Below, piece after piece: positions 34,358 to 43,092 of a stretch of 64,000 nucleotides of DNA. Source of the DNA: Bifidobacterium pseudolongum subsp. globosum (GTDB lineage Bacteria; Actinomycetota; Actinomycetes; Actinomycetales; Bifidobacteriaceae); contig NZ_JGZG01000010.1 of NCBI RefSeq assembly GCF_000741295.1, positions 1-64,000 of the forward strand. The letters run 5' to 3'. Positions within the stretch are counted from its first letter, which is position 1. Each line of letters begins with the position of its first letter. The notes below the pieces were generated by a model that did no database searches, had not been told where the DNA came from, and saw only the letters and a program-made list of their open reading frames with translations. The position numbers and the translations under genes were made by a program.

Positions 34358-34715
34358 ATGAACACCGACGAATCACAGATGCAAGTACTGCCAGACCTCA
34401 CGAATATGGTGAGCGTACAACCGGAAGCCACGGTGTCGCGCACCGTGATGCATACCGAAGGGGGGCAACGTGGTGCTGTTCTCGTTCGACACTGGCCAAC
34501 AGCTGAGCGAACACACGGCCGCGATGCCGGTGTTTGTGCAGGTGCTGAGCGGACGTCTGCTCATCAAGGGCGGTGATGACGAACAGGAGGTGGCGCCAGG
34601 CGAGCTCGTCTACTTCCCCACCCGCTTGCCGCATGCAATCACCGCGCTCGAGCCTTCGGTGATGATGCTCACGATGATCACCCCCGCCCGCGCACGCAAC
34701 GCCATCGACGCGTAA
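34358..34715 (+). pseudogene. cupin-domain gene split by one base in a G6 tract
   Basis: AAGGAGG lies just upstream of the ATG at 34358, and the first 37 codons (MNTDESQMQVLPDLTNMVSV onwards) read well up to His-Thr-Glu-Gly-Gly. At GGGGGG (34460-34465) the frame is lost. With one G fewer the protein would continue NVVLFSFDTGQQLSEHTA and give a typical small cupin of 118 residues ending at 34715. The downstream frame alone lacks the beginning of the barrel. It may be a true inactivation, a phase-variable tract or an assembly error. The promoter-side ribosome site is intact, suggesting recent loss if real. Confidence 0.7.
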
Positions 34716-34755
34716 GCGCCGACCCCGTGACGCCCGCGGCGGCTACTATGGCGGC

Positions 34756-35676
34756 ATGAATCCCGCACGACTCGCACGTTTCCACGATTGCCCCCGCTAC
34801 TTCATCTGCCCGCTGTGCCATGCCGAACTCAATCTTGCCGGCACAAGCCTGCGCTGCCCGAATCGGCACACCTTCGACATCGCGAAGCAGGGCTACGTGA
34901 ACCTCGCGCCGGCCGCCAAACAGTCGCAGTTCTACAGCAAGGAGTCGTTTGCGAACCGCGGACGCATCCTCAACGCCGGCTACTACAGCCACATCGCGAG
35001 CGCCGTGCTCGCCGCCGTGCGCACCCACTGCCCCGCCAATCCGCGCCCGGCGGTCCTCGACGCCGGCTGCGGCGAGGGCTTCTACGCGCGCGCCGTGCAG
35101 CAGGCGAATCCACAGGCCGACGTGCTCGCCTTCGACATCTCCAAGGATTCCGTGCAGCAGGCGGCGCGCGAAGACACGAGCCTCGCCGTGCGCTGGTTCG
35201 TGGGCAATCTGGCCGACCTGCCGCTACGCGACGCGGCGGTCGACTGCATCCTCGACGTGTTCTCCCCTGTGCATTACGGCGAGTTCGGCCGCGTGCTGCG
35301 ACCGGGCGGCATCGTCGTCAAAGCGGTCCCCGGCGCGCGGCACGACGAGCAGCTGCGCGAACTCGCGAGCGCGCACCTGCGCCACACCGACTATTCGAAC
35401 GAGCAGACGGTCGACCAGTTCGCCCGGCATTTCGACGTGCTGGACACGCGCCTCGTCTCGCAGACCTTCGCCATGCCACCGGATGACGTGCGCGCCTTCG
35501 CGCATATGACGCCGCTGTTGTTCAATGTGGACGTCGACGCGCTCGACCTCAGCCAGATCAGCGAACTGACAATCGAGGCGCAGGTGCTCGTCGGCAGGGA
35601 CCGCCGTACATCAACTCCTGCGCAGCGACACCACGTAGCTGACGTCGTCGCACATGATGGCGAGGTAGAAGCATAG
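34756..35676 (+). CDS. rlmA: 23S rRNA (guanine-N1)-methyltransferase, RlmA/RrmA family
   Basis: A 306-residue protein. The N-terminal zinc ribbon has the Cys pairs FICPLCHAEL and SLRCPNRHTFD. It is followed by IAKQGYVNLAP, typical of RlmA(I/II) enzymes, and a SAM-binding motif AVLDAGCGEGFYARAV near residue 98. DVFSPVHYGEFGRVLRPGG lies after it. It methylates N1 of G745 or G748 in helix 35 of 23S rRNA; some members give macrolide or tylosin resistance, but which position applies here cannot be told. The last 22 codons overlap the 3' end of the convergent gene by 66 bases and look non-conserved. Confidence 0.88.
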   Translation: MNPARLARFHDCPRYFICPLCHAELNLAGTSLRCPNRHTFDIAKQGYVNLAPAAKQSQFYSKESFANRGRILNAGYYSHIASAVLAAVRTHCPANPRPAVLDAGCGEGFYARAVQQANPQADVLAFDISKDSVQQAAREDTSLAVRWFVGNLADLPLRDAAVDCILDVFSPVHYGEFGRVLRPGGIVVKAVPGARHDEQLRELASAHLRHTDYSNEQTVDQFARHFDVLDTRLVSQTFAMPPDDVRAFAHMTPLLFNVDVDALDLSQISELTIEAQVLVGRDRRTSTPAQRHHVADVVAHDGEVEA

Positions 35677-37080
35677 CGTCTCCTCGACGATCTCCTGCTC
35701 GCAATCCGCGCACCGCACGAGTTCCTTGAGCGCGTGCACATTCATTTTTGCGGTGTCACGCCAATCATGACGGCGCCTCACCGCACAGATCAGCGCGCGC
35801 AGCTCGCTTGAGGTGAACGCGACGAGCGGCACACCCTGCTCCTCGGCTTGCGGAAAGAACATCGCTGCCCATTCCGGCACGAGTTCCATCGCGGATTCCC
35901 CCGCCTCCAGGACCTCGTGCACCACCCGCCACGGCACTGTCATCAACCGCAGGTTCATGCCGTATTCGCTCAGGTCGTGCTGCGCAATCGTGGAGGAATC
36001 CACCAACTGCGCGAACAGGTCGTAATGCTGCCACTGCATGGTCTTCTGCGTGAATTGCGCGTCGTGGAACAGCGCGCGCGTGGGGTGGATGGCCAGCCGG
36101 CATATCACGAACCGCGCGGCCGCCACGTTGACGAGGCTCCATACGGCGATCGCCTCCACAACCCACGGGCGCACCGCCTGCGCGCCGGTGAACGCGACCC
36201 ACAGGAGGACGCCCGCATACCACAGCACGACAAGCTCCACGACGGCAAGCGCCGCAGCCGCGGCGGCGCCCCACACGCGGCTGGCGATCGCCTTGACGAA
36301 CCGCTGCCGCACGTAGGCATACAACAGCACCATCACCGTGACGAGCAATGCGGCGGCGAACAGCGCGGCCGCCGCCCATCCGCCATCCCGCAGGCGGCCC
36401 ATCTGCCCACCCATGCCGGCAAGCGCGAGCCAGAACAATGCGTTGACGGCGCACACCGCGACCGCCCACACAGGCCAGCGTCCGTGCGTGCGCAAAGCGC
36501 GCATCTGCACGTATTGCCGCAAATCCACGTTGCGCGCCCGCTCATTGTGCGTCATAGTGCGGTGGGTGATGTAGATCTGGCTGCCGTAGTTGAGGATCCA
36601 CCCCATCAACAGACACCCGGCCCCAGTGATGATGGCCGTCTTGGCCACGCCATTCGTGTGGTACATCTCAGGAAGCCAAAACCCGGTGATGAAGGCGGTC
36701 GCGAGCGAGGAGCACATGAGCAGCCCGCTGAAATCGCCGATCGCGTCCCTGTCGGACACGTAATGCTCGTTTTGGAACGCGACGCCAAGGCATATCGTCA
36801 CGACAACGCCCCATATGGCGGTGATGAAATCGACGGGGCTCGTGGTCTCCTCCCCCAATTGGAAGGTGTGGTTGAAGTCGTTGCCCAGCATGTCGGCGAT
36901 ACGGAACGAAAACGGCTCCTGATCGTTGAACAGGAACCGCAGAACACATGCGAGGATGGTCGTCACCGTGACTGCGCCGACCATCCTGAACATACGGAAC
37001 GTGGAAAAACGCTGCAGTTCCACAAGCGACTTGTAGACCTGCTTGATTGGAACCCGCCGCCTGGAATCGTATGCGCCCAT
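35611..37080 (-). CDS. multi-pass membrane protein of unknown function
   Basis: A 489-residue protein with about eight hydrophobic segments in its first 300 residues (for example GAVTVTTILACVLRFLF, ITAIWGVVVTICLGVAF and VWAVAVCAVNALFWLAL). A 190-residue cytoplasmic C-terminal region follows, with the Cys pair VRCADCEQEIVEET. I prefer the ATG at 37080, preceded by GAGGAAAGG, over a longer frame. No family is recognised. It follows an EamA-type transporter gene on the same strand with a gap of about 50 bases and overlaps the convergent rlmA end by 66 bases. Confidence 0.65.
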   Translation of the reverse strand: MGAYDSRRRVPIKQVYKSLVELQRFSTFRMFRMVGAVTVTTILACVLRFLFNDQEPFSFRIADMLGNDFNHTFQLGEETTSPVDFITAIWGVVVTICLGVAFQNEHYVSDRDAIGDFSGLLMCSSLATAFITGFWLPEMYHTNGVAKTAIITGAGCLLMGWILNYGSQIYITHRTMTHNERARNVDLRQYVQMRALRTHGRWPVWAVAVCAVNALFWLALAGMGGQMGRLRDGGWAAAALFAAALLVTVMVLLYAYVRQRFVKAIASRVWGAAAAAALAVVELVVLWYAGVLLWVAFTGAQAVRPWVVEAIAVWSLVNVAAARFVICRLAIHPTRALFHDAQFTQKTMQWQHYDLFAQLVDSSTIAQHDLSEYGMNLRLMTVPWRVVHEVLEAGESAMELVPEWAAMFFPQAEEQGVPLVAFTSSELRALICAVRRRHDWRDTAKMNVHALKELVRCADCEQEIVEETLCFYLAIMCDDVSYVVSLRRS

Positions 37081-37131
37081 GCCGCGCCCCTTTCCTCGCC
37101 ATCCACGCGCGGCGCCCGCGCGCAACATATG

Positions 37132-38172
37132 TCAATGCACCAAGAATGCCATGATGAGGATGAGCGCGAAGCCAATAAGGTCGATGGGCGTAAAAATCGC
37201 CCCTGTCCACATGACCGCGGTGACCGTCGCGGCCACGGGCTCGATCGTGCCGAACATCGTCGCGCGCATCGACCCGATGCGCACGACGCCCGCCATATAG
37301 AGCCAGAACGCGACGAATGTGCCGACGACCACGGTGAACACGAGCAGCCACCATCCGCGCGCATCGAACGCCGGCACATGCGCCCATGGCCGTACGAACG
37401 GCGTGAGGATGAGGCCGGAGAGCAGGAACGTGATGCCGTTGACAACGAAATTGCCGTATTTCGCAATGAGTTTGACCGGGATGATCGCGAGGCATGCGCA
37501 TGCAAACGCGTCGGCGAGGCCCCACAGCAGGCCGGGCAACGGCAGCGACAGCGCGCCCAGGTCGCCGCCGGTGGCGAGCAGCCACACGCCGGCAAACGCG
37601 AGCGCCACGCCCACCACTTCGCGCACGGTCGGTTTGCGCCGCCCGCGCACACACACGTACACGAGCACCATGAGCAGGTTCACCGTCTGCAGCACGGTGG
37701 CCGTGCCCGCATTGGTCCAATGGATCGAGAACAGGTACGCCACTTGCACAAGCGTCACGCAGGTGAGCGCGGTGACAAGGTACATGGGGTAGTCACGCAC
37801 GGTCGTGAACGCTTTGCGCATCGCTTTGGGCGAACCGATCGCCCCACACGCCAGGAAGATCAGCCCGGCGAAGATCTCGCGCACGCACGCCACCCACATG
37901 GGGCTGGCGTCGTACTGCTCCATGAGGATCTTGGAGACCGACCCGTTGACTCCCCACAGCACGCCGCCGCCGAGCGTGCAGGCGATGCCGGCCATCATGC
38001 GCCGCGGTGTCTGCGCCACATTCGGCCGCGCTTGGGTCTTGTCCGCGAGTTCCTGTGCGGCATCACGCTGTTCAGTGCGCGCGGCCCGCTCGAGCATCTC
38101 CTCCACATTGCGTTGCTGCTGCGTCACTTCATTCCCTGCCTCACCACGTAGTCGCATGTCTTCCGCGACCAT
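37132..38172 (-). CDS. EamA/DMT-family permease
   Basis: Up to 346 residues with ten hydrophobic segments arranged as two EamA halves. The first half starts GIACTLGGGVLWGVNGSVSK and the second LPGLLWGLADAFACACLAI. The drug/metabolite transporter family mostly exports amino acids or metabolites; the substrate is unknown. The start is uncertain. ATG at 38172 has no ribosome site, while GTG at 38127 follows GAGGCAGGGA and would remove 15 residues of a long charged N-terminus. It lies 32 bases after a hydrolase gene on the same strand. Confidence 0.8.
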   Translation of the reverse strand: MVAEDMRLRGEAGNEVTQQQRNVEEMLERAARTEQRDAAQELADKTQARPNVAQTPRRMMAGIACTLGGGVLWGVNGSVSKILMEQYDASPMWVACVREIFAGLIFLACGAIGSPKAMRKAFTTVRDYPMYLVTALTCVTLVQVAYLFSIHWTNAGTATVLQTVNLLMVLVYVCVRGRRKPTVREVVGVALAFAGVWLLATGGDLGALSLPLPGLLWGLADAFACACLAIIPVKLIAKYGNFVVNGITFLLSGLILTPFVRPWAHVPAFDARGWWLLVFTVVVGTFVAFWLYMAGVVRIGSMRATMFGTIEPVAATVTAVMWTGAIFTPIDLIGFALILIMAFLVH

Positions 38173-38204
38173 AGTAACGAGCGACCGGCCCCGCGCACCG
38201 CGCC

Positions 38205-39287
38205 TTACGGCAACACCGTCACCACTTCGTCGGTCTGCAGGAAGCGCAGCACATGCTGCAGATACGGCGCCATGACGTCGTTGGGCATGGCGAAGATCTC
38301 GTGCACTGATCCGGGCACGCGGATGAACCGCAGGTTGCCACCGTCGCGCCGCACATGTTTGGCGAACTCGTTCTGCGCGCTGTTGCGCACCCAATGGTCG
38401 GCGCCCGCCTGGAACATGAGGATGGGCGTCTCGATCCGCTCGCACATGTCCTGCCGCAGCACGGCCGGCGAAAGCCGCGCCGCCTGCCGCACCCACTCGT
38501 TCGCCGGTGCGGTGGTCTGGTAGTGCGTGTCCGCGTCGCGCAATGATTTGAACCATGTGACGCGCGCCACGCTCGCCCCGCGCACCTCTTTCCAATTGAT
38601 CGCCGTGGTGAACCCGTGCTGGCCGGGCGCCATGCGCTTGCCCTTGCCCGCGTCGGCGAGCGCCCCGCACACCGTCGCGGCGAGCCATGTGGGCAGGCCC
38701 ATGTTCGCCTCGATCATCGGCGACGAGAGCACGGCGCGGTCCACGATGTTCGGATAGCGTTCGAGCATGGCCGCGGCGATGCCGCCGCCCATCGAATGCG
38801 CGAACAGCGTGAGCGGGTTGCCCTGCGCGTACCCGCGCCCCACTTCTCGCGTGAACTTGGCGAAGTCGGCCACATACCGCCGCCAGTCATCGATGTACAC
38901 CACCTGATCGTCGCGCACATCACGCTGCGAATAGCCGTGCCCGCGGTGCTCGAGGATGCACACGGAGAGTCCGGCGAGCAGGAAATACCATGCCATTTCG
39001 GCGTATTTCGCGGCGAATTCGGAGAACCCGTGCGAGATGACGACGGCGCCGTGGTTCCGCGTCGACGCGCCGGGCATGTGCAGCTGCTGGAATTCGCCCA
39101 CGTCGTAGCACACGTAGTGCAGGTGCCCGAGTTCGGCGAGCGGCGGCAGCGGATGGCCTAGATGGTCTTCGGTGGCCGGCTGCATCGTGCCGCTGTGCCT
39201 GCAGCGCGCTATCGCCGGCAGCATGGTCTGTTCCACGGCGGCGCGGAAGTGCCGTTCGTCAATCATCGCGATTTCCATACCGACCAT
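38205..39287 (-). CDS. alpha/beta hydrolase, lysophospholipase/monoacylglycerol-lipase-like
   Basis: A 360-residue serine hydrolase. The nucleophile elbow is AHSMGGGIAAAML. Preceding strands show GAVVISHGFSEFAAKYAEMAWY (oxyanion region, typical of PldB/monoacylglycerol lipases) and LEHRGHGYSQRDV. The catalytic Asp is probably in FQAGADHWV and the His in PGSVHEIFAM. No signal peptide, so it acts in the cytoplasm. The start is the first ATG (39287); a second ATG three codons in is possible, and ribosome sites are weak for both. Confidence 0.82.
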   Translation of the reverse strand: MVGMEIAMIDERHFRAAVEQTMLPAIARCRHSGTMQPATEDHLGHPLPPLAELGHLHYVCYDVGEFQQLHMPGASTRNHGAVVISHGFSEFAAKYAEMAWYFLLAGLSVCILEHRGHGYSQRDVRDDQVVYIDDWRRYVADFAKFTREVGRGYAQGNPLTLFAHSMGGGIAAAMLERYPNIVDRAVLSSPMIEANMGLPTWLAATVCGALADAGKGKRMAPGQHGFTTAINWKEVRGASVARVTWFKSLRDADTHYQTTAPANEWVRQAARLSPAVLRQDMCERIETPILMFQAGADHWVRNSAQNEFAKHVRRDGGNLRFIRVPGSVHEIFAMPNDVMAPYLQHVLRFLQTDEVVTVLP

Positions 39288-39330
39288 AGTAGGCAATGCG
39301 CGGCCTGTGCGCGCACAGCGGCACGCGCGC

Positions 39331-41715
39331 CTAGCGGGCGAGCGCTCGGGCGAGGAAGTCGCGCTGCAGCACGAGCAGGTTGCGCGCCACGGCCGGGTCG
39401 TTCGTCATGTGCGTGATGCCGGTGAGCGGCAGGAAGGTGTGTTCGCGGCCGGCTTCCATGAGCGCCTGGCTCAGGCGCAGCGAATGCGCGATCGTCACGT
39501 TGTCGTCGGCGAACCCGTGGATGAGCATGAGCGGGCGGCGCAGGCGCGGCGCGTCGGCGATGATGCTGTTGCGCGCGTAGACCTCGGGGTCGAGCCCCAG
39601 ATACCGCTCGGTGTAGCACGTGTCGTACAGCGTCCAGTCGGTGGGTGGGGCGCCGGCGCACGCCGCGGCGAACACGTCTGGCGCGCGGAGCACGGCGAGC
39701 GCGGAAAGGAACCCGCCGTACGACCAGCCGATCATCACCACGCGCTCCAGATCCGGCTCGGGCAGCGCGCGCACGGCGGTATGCGCGTGGCGCGCGTGCG
39801 GCTGGCCGGTGTTGATGGCCTGCACGGCGTCGGTGATCGCGTGCACGGCGTCCACCTGGTCGGCGAGTGTCACGTCCTTCATGCATTCGTGAATCTCGCG
39901 GTCCCAGCGCGGACCGCGTCCTGTGGTGCCACGCCCGTCGGCCACGACGACGAGATACCCCTGTTCGGCCCACCACTGCGCGTCCCAGTAGGCGGCCATG
40001 CTCATCGTGACCTCCTGGAAGCCCGGGCCTCCGTACGGGTGCATGAGCACGGGCAGCTGCCGCGCGGCGGCGTATTGCGCGCCGGTGGGCGCCACGATCG
40101 CCGCGTGCAGGCCGCGCTCGCCGAGCCGCGCGAACCGCACGTTCATCGCGAGCCCGGGCACCGCCGCATGGTTCTTCACATGCACGCCGTTGCCGTGGAA
40201 GTAGTGCATCATCTGCGCCTGCGGGTGCGCCATGTCGCGCCCGGCGATCATGAGGCCGTCGCCGCGGCGGGACGCGCCCCACACGCCCGGCTCGTCGGTC
40301 ACCGGGTACACATGCCCTTCGTAATCGATCGCCACCACGTCGAAGCTGCGCGCGTCGTGGTCCGCCGCCGTCGCGCGCCACGCGTCGGGCACGTCGGGCG
40401 CAAGTTCGGGCGTGCGCTGCACGACGCACATCACCGTGCCGTCGTCGGCGTCGAGCAGTGCGCGCACCTGCCAGCCGGCCGGGGTGAACGGCACGCCGTC
40501 CACGGTGAGGCGGTTCGTGTCGGCGCGCATGTCGTTGACGGAGCAGATCAGCCGGCCGTCGGGCGTATATGCGGGCGTGCCGTCGATCAGGTCGATCCAC
40601 TGGTCGTTGTGATGCGTCTCGAGCACACTGACAGGCAGCAGTGGCATCGTGTGCTCGTCGATCGACGTCAGATGCGCCCATCCGGATTCCTCGGGCACGT
40701 CCACGCGCAGGATCTGCTCGTCGGTCTGCAGGCGGTTCAGCACACGCAGCAGCGGGCGCTGACCGGACTGCCAGCGCACCACGGCCAGGTATTCGTAGGC
40801 GGTGTTGTCCCAATCCACAAGCGCCGTGCGGTCCACATGCAGGCGGTCATCGGCGAGATGCACGGCGAACAGGTCCACCACGGCGTTCTGCGTCAACGCG
40901 CGCGGGTAGCGGTGGCGCATGCCCGGGTCGGCCGGGTTCGCCGGGTCGCTGATCGTCCACAACGGTTCGGCGGCGGAGTCGAAGCATTCCACGAGCAATG
41001 TGCGCGAATCGGGGCCCCACCAGAAACCGCTGTAGCGGTCCATCTCCTCGGCCGCGGCGAATTCCGCCAGGCCAGCGCGCATCGTGGCGCGGTCCTGTTC
41101 GGCCACGGTGAACACGGCGTGCGCGCGGCCGGTCGCGGTCTCGGCCACCACGACCGCCGTGCCGGTCGCATACGCCACGCGCGTGCCGTCCGGGCTGACG
41201 CGCGGATTGAGGATCGGCGTGGCGTACTGCCGCTCGCCGTCATCGTCGAACGTGAGCTCCAGCCGGCGCGTTTCGGCGGTGACGCCGTCCTCGCCGAGCT
41301 CGCAGACAAACAGCTCGCCGTTGATCGTGAACAGTACCGTGCGGCCCGCGTCGTCGACGCTGTACGCGACGATGCCGCTGCCGCTTTCACGCGCGCGCTC
41401 GCGGCGGGCGCGCTCCTCGGCCGGCACATCCTCGGCGTCGGCGTCGGCGAGCAGCGTGCGCGGGTCGGCGAGCATGAACTCGCCCACCGCGTCGGTGCCG
41501 TTGTTCACGCTGACCCACAACGCCGTCACCGTGTCCTCACTGCCGTCGGAACGCAGGAACAGCATGCGTTCGCCGTCACCGAGCAGCGTGGCACAACGCG
41601 GGGCGCCGCAGGTGAACCGGGTTGTGCGCGCCTTGTTGGCGGCGTATTCGCGCACGGCTTCGGACTGGATGGAATCAGCCGTCTGGCCGGCGGCGGGCTG
41701 CAATGGTTTCGTCAT
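39331..41715 (-). CDS. S9B dipeptidyl-peptidase IV-type serine peptidase
   Basis: A 794-residue cytosolic peptidase. The N-terminal half is a beta-propeller including AEEMDRYSGFWWGPDS, which corresponds to the Glu-containing substrate-N-terminus motif of DPP IV. The C-terminal alpha/beta hydrolase domain has the nucleophile in GWSYGGFLSALAV, Asp in HGFADDNVTIAHSLR and His in GITHMTNDPAV. It is expected to remove Xaa-Pro (or Xaa-Ala) dipeptides from peptides, supporting amino acid supply from Pro-rich (milk) proteins. It lies alone between a hydrolase gene and the divergent fhaA operon. Confidence 0.9.
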   Translation of the reverse strand: MTKPLQPAAGQTADSIQSEAVREYAANKARTTRFTCGAPRCATLLGDGERMLFLRSDGSEDTVTALWVSVNNGTDAVGEFMLADPRTLLADADAEDVPAEERARRERARESGSGIVAYSVDDAGRTVLFTINGELFVCELGEDGVTAETRRLELTFDDDGERQYATPILNPRVSPDGTRVAYATGTAVVVAETATGRAHAVFTVAEQDRATMRAGLAEFAAAEEMDRYSGFWWGPDSRTLLVECFDSAAEPLWTISDPANPADPGMRHRYPRALTQNAVVDLFAVHLADDRLHVDRTALVDWDNTAYEYLAVVRWQSGQRPLLRVLNRLQTDEQILRVDVPEESGWAHLTSIDEHTMPLLPVSVLETHHNDQWIDLIDGTPAYTPDGRLICSVNDMRADTNRLTVDGVPFTPAGWQVRALLDADDGTVMCVVQRTPELAPDVPDAWRATAADHDARSFDVVAIDYEGHVYPVTDEPGVWGASRRGDGLMIAGRDMAHPQAQMMHYFHGNGVHVKNHAAVPGLAMNVRFARLGERGLHAAIVAPTGAQYAAARQLPVLMHPYGGPGFQEVTMSMAAYWDAQWWAEQGYLVVVADGRGTTGRGPRWDREIHECMKDVTLADQVDAVHAITDAVQAINTGQPHARHAHTAVRALPEPDLERVVMIGWSYGGFLSALAVLRAPDVFAAACAGAPPTDWTLYDTCYTERYLGLDPEVYARNSIIADAPRLRRPLMLIHGFADDNVTIAHSLRLSQALMEAGREHTFLPLTGITHMTNDPAVARNLLVLQRDFLARALAR

Positions 41716-41795
41716 ACCGCCTTACGCTAGCACCCGCAAAAGCCGTCCTGTTGGCAACCCCGCGTAGGATAGGTGGAGTATAGAAAGGGACAACT

Positions 41796-42497
41796 ATGAG
41801 CGTTCTTGATCGTTTTGAGAAAAGCGTGGAGGGCGCGGTCAACGGAGTGTTCGCGAAATTCGGCTCCAAAGACCTGCAGCCCGTCGACCTCTCCAGCGCG
41901 CTCGAGCGCGAGATCGACGCCGAGGCGATGCCCGTGGGACGCGACCGCACGGTGGCGCCGAACGAATACCGATTCAAGCTGAGCACCCCCGATTTCGACC
42001 GCATCGAGCAGTGGGGGTCCGAGGCGCTCGCCAACGAACTGGCCGACAATCTCACGCAGTACGCGAAGAGCCAGCATTATGCGTTCGTGGGCCCGGTCGT
42101 GGTGATTTTCGAAGAGGACCTCGACCAGACAAAAGGCAACTTCAAACTCACGTCCGAGTCCGTGCAGGGCAATGCCGTGCCGGTCACGACCGACGCGCAG
42201 ACCGAGGACTGCCCCATGCTCGAAGTGAACAACAGCCAGTACCTGCTCACGAAAGACAAGACGATCCTGGGGCGCGGCTCCGGCTGCGACATCGTGATCG
42301 ACGACCCGGGCATCTCGCGCAAGCACCTCGAGATCGACATTACCGACAACGGCGTGATCGCACGCGATCTCGGCTCCACCAACGGCACGTACGTGGAGGG
42401 CCACCAGGTCCCCGCCGCCACCCTGCTCGACGGCAACACAATCACGATCGGCCGCACGCGCATCCTGTACTGGGCCTCCTCCCAAGATCAGGAGTAA
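41796..42497 (+). CDS. fhaA: FhaA, FHA-domain protein with DUF3662
   Basis: A 233-residue protein. DUF3662 occupies about residues 1-120 (MSVLDRFEKSVEGAVNGVFA onwards), followed by a linker and a C-terminal FHA domain. The phosphothreonine-binding residues are visible in LGRGSGCDIVIDDPGISRKH and DLGSTNGTYVEG. In mycobacteria FhaA binds phosphorylated MviN and PknB-cluster partners to control peptidoglycan precursor export. Here it opens a seven-gene codirectional operon. AAAGGGA precedes the ATG. Confidence 0.93.
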   Translation: MSVLDRFEKSVEGAVNGVFAKFGSKDLQPVDLSSALEREIDAEAMPVGRDRTVAPNEYRFKLSTPDFDRIEQWGSEALANELADNLTQYAKSQHYAFVGPVVVIFEEDLDQTKGNFKLTSESVQGNAVPVTTDAQTEDCPMLEVNNSQYLLTKDKTILGRGSGCDIVIDDPGISRKHLEIDITDNGVIARDLGSTNGTYVEGHQVPAATLLDGNTITIGRTRILYWASSQDQE

Positions 42498-42521
42498 TCC
42501 GGAAGACCACCACCACTCGTT

Positions 42522-43082
42522 ATGATTACCGAACTCACTTTCACGGTACTGAAGTACGCGTTCCTCTTGCTGCTGTGGGTGTTCGTCTGGCTCATCTCGC
42601 GGTCGCTGTACCGCGATGTGGCCACGTTCAGCCCACGCAAGTCGCGTGCCAGCCGCCGCAAGGAACGCCAGGCGCGCAAGAAGGCCGAAGTGCCGGCCCC
42701 CGCCGCGCAGCCGCTGCGTTCGCCCCCATCCACCGCCGCCGGCGCCGCCGTGCCCGTCGCGGCGGCGCAGCCGCAGGCCGCCGAGCAGAAGCCAACCCTG
42801 CTCGTGATCATCGACGGCCCCCTCGCAGGTACGTCCGTGCCGCTCAACAATGGTGTGATCACGCTCGGCCGCGCCTCGTCCAACAATGTGGTGCTCGACG
42901 ACGAGTTCGTCTCGTCGCACCATGCGCGCGTCTACCCCGACCCGACAACCGACTCGTGGGCCATCGAGGACCTGCACAGCACCAACGGCACCGTGGTCAA
43001 CCAGCAGCGCATCAACGCACCCACGATTCTGGCCCCACGCGTCCCCGTGCGCATCGGCGCCACCACGTTCGAACTGAGGTGA
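42522..43082 (+). CDS. fhaB: FhaB, membrane-anchored FHA-domain protein
   Basis: A 186-residue protein with one N-terminal membrane helix (about residues 5-24, FTVLKYAFLLLLWVFVWLI). A basic, Ala/Pro-rich linker follows, then a C-terminal FHA domain with LGRASSNNVVLDDEFVSSHH and DLHSTNGTVVN. It is the probable substrate and reader of PknA/PknB, by analogy with mycobacterial FhaB/FipA. It lies 24 bases after fhaA and 10 before pstP. Confidence 0.92.
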   Translation: MITELTFTVLKYAFLLLLWVFVWLISRSLYRDVATFSPRKSRASRRKERQARKKAEVPAPAAQPLRSPPSTAAGAAVPVAAAQPQAAEQKPTLLVIIDGPLAGTSVPLNNGVITLGRASSNNVVLDDEFVSSHHARVYPDPTTDSWAIEDLHSTNGTVVNQQRINAPTILAPRVPVRIGATTFELR

Positions 43083-43092
43083 TTGAGCACCG

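Noticed and set aside
34470..34715. Independent 81-residue cupin starting at 34470
   Set aside because: No ribosome site and the barrel would lack its first strands; the upstream frame with AAGGAGG joins it if one G is removed.
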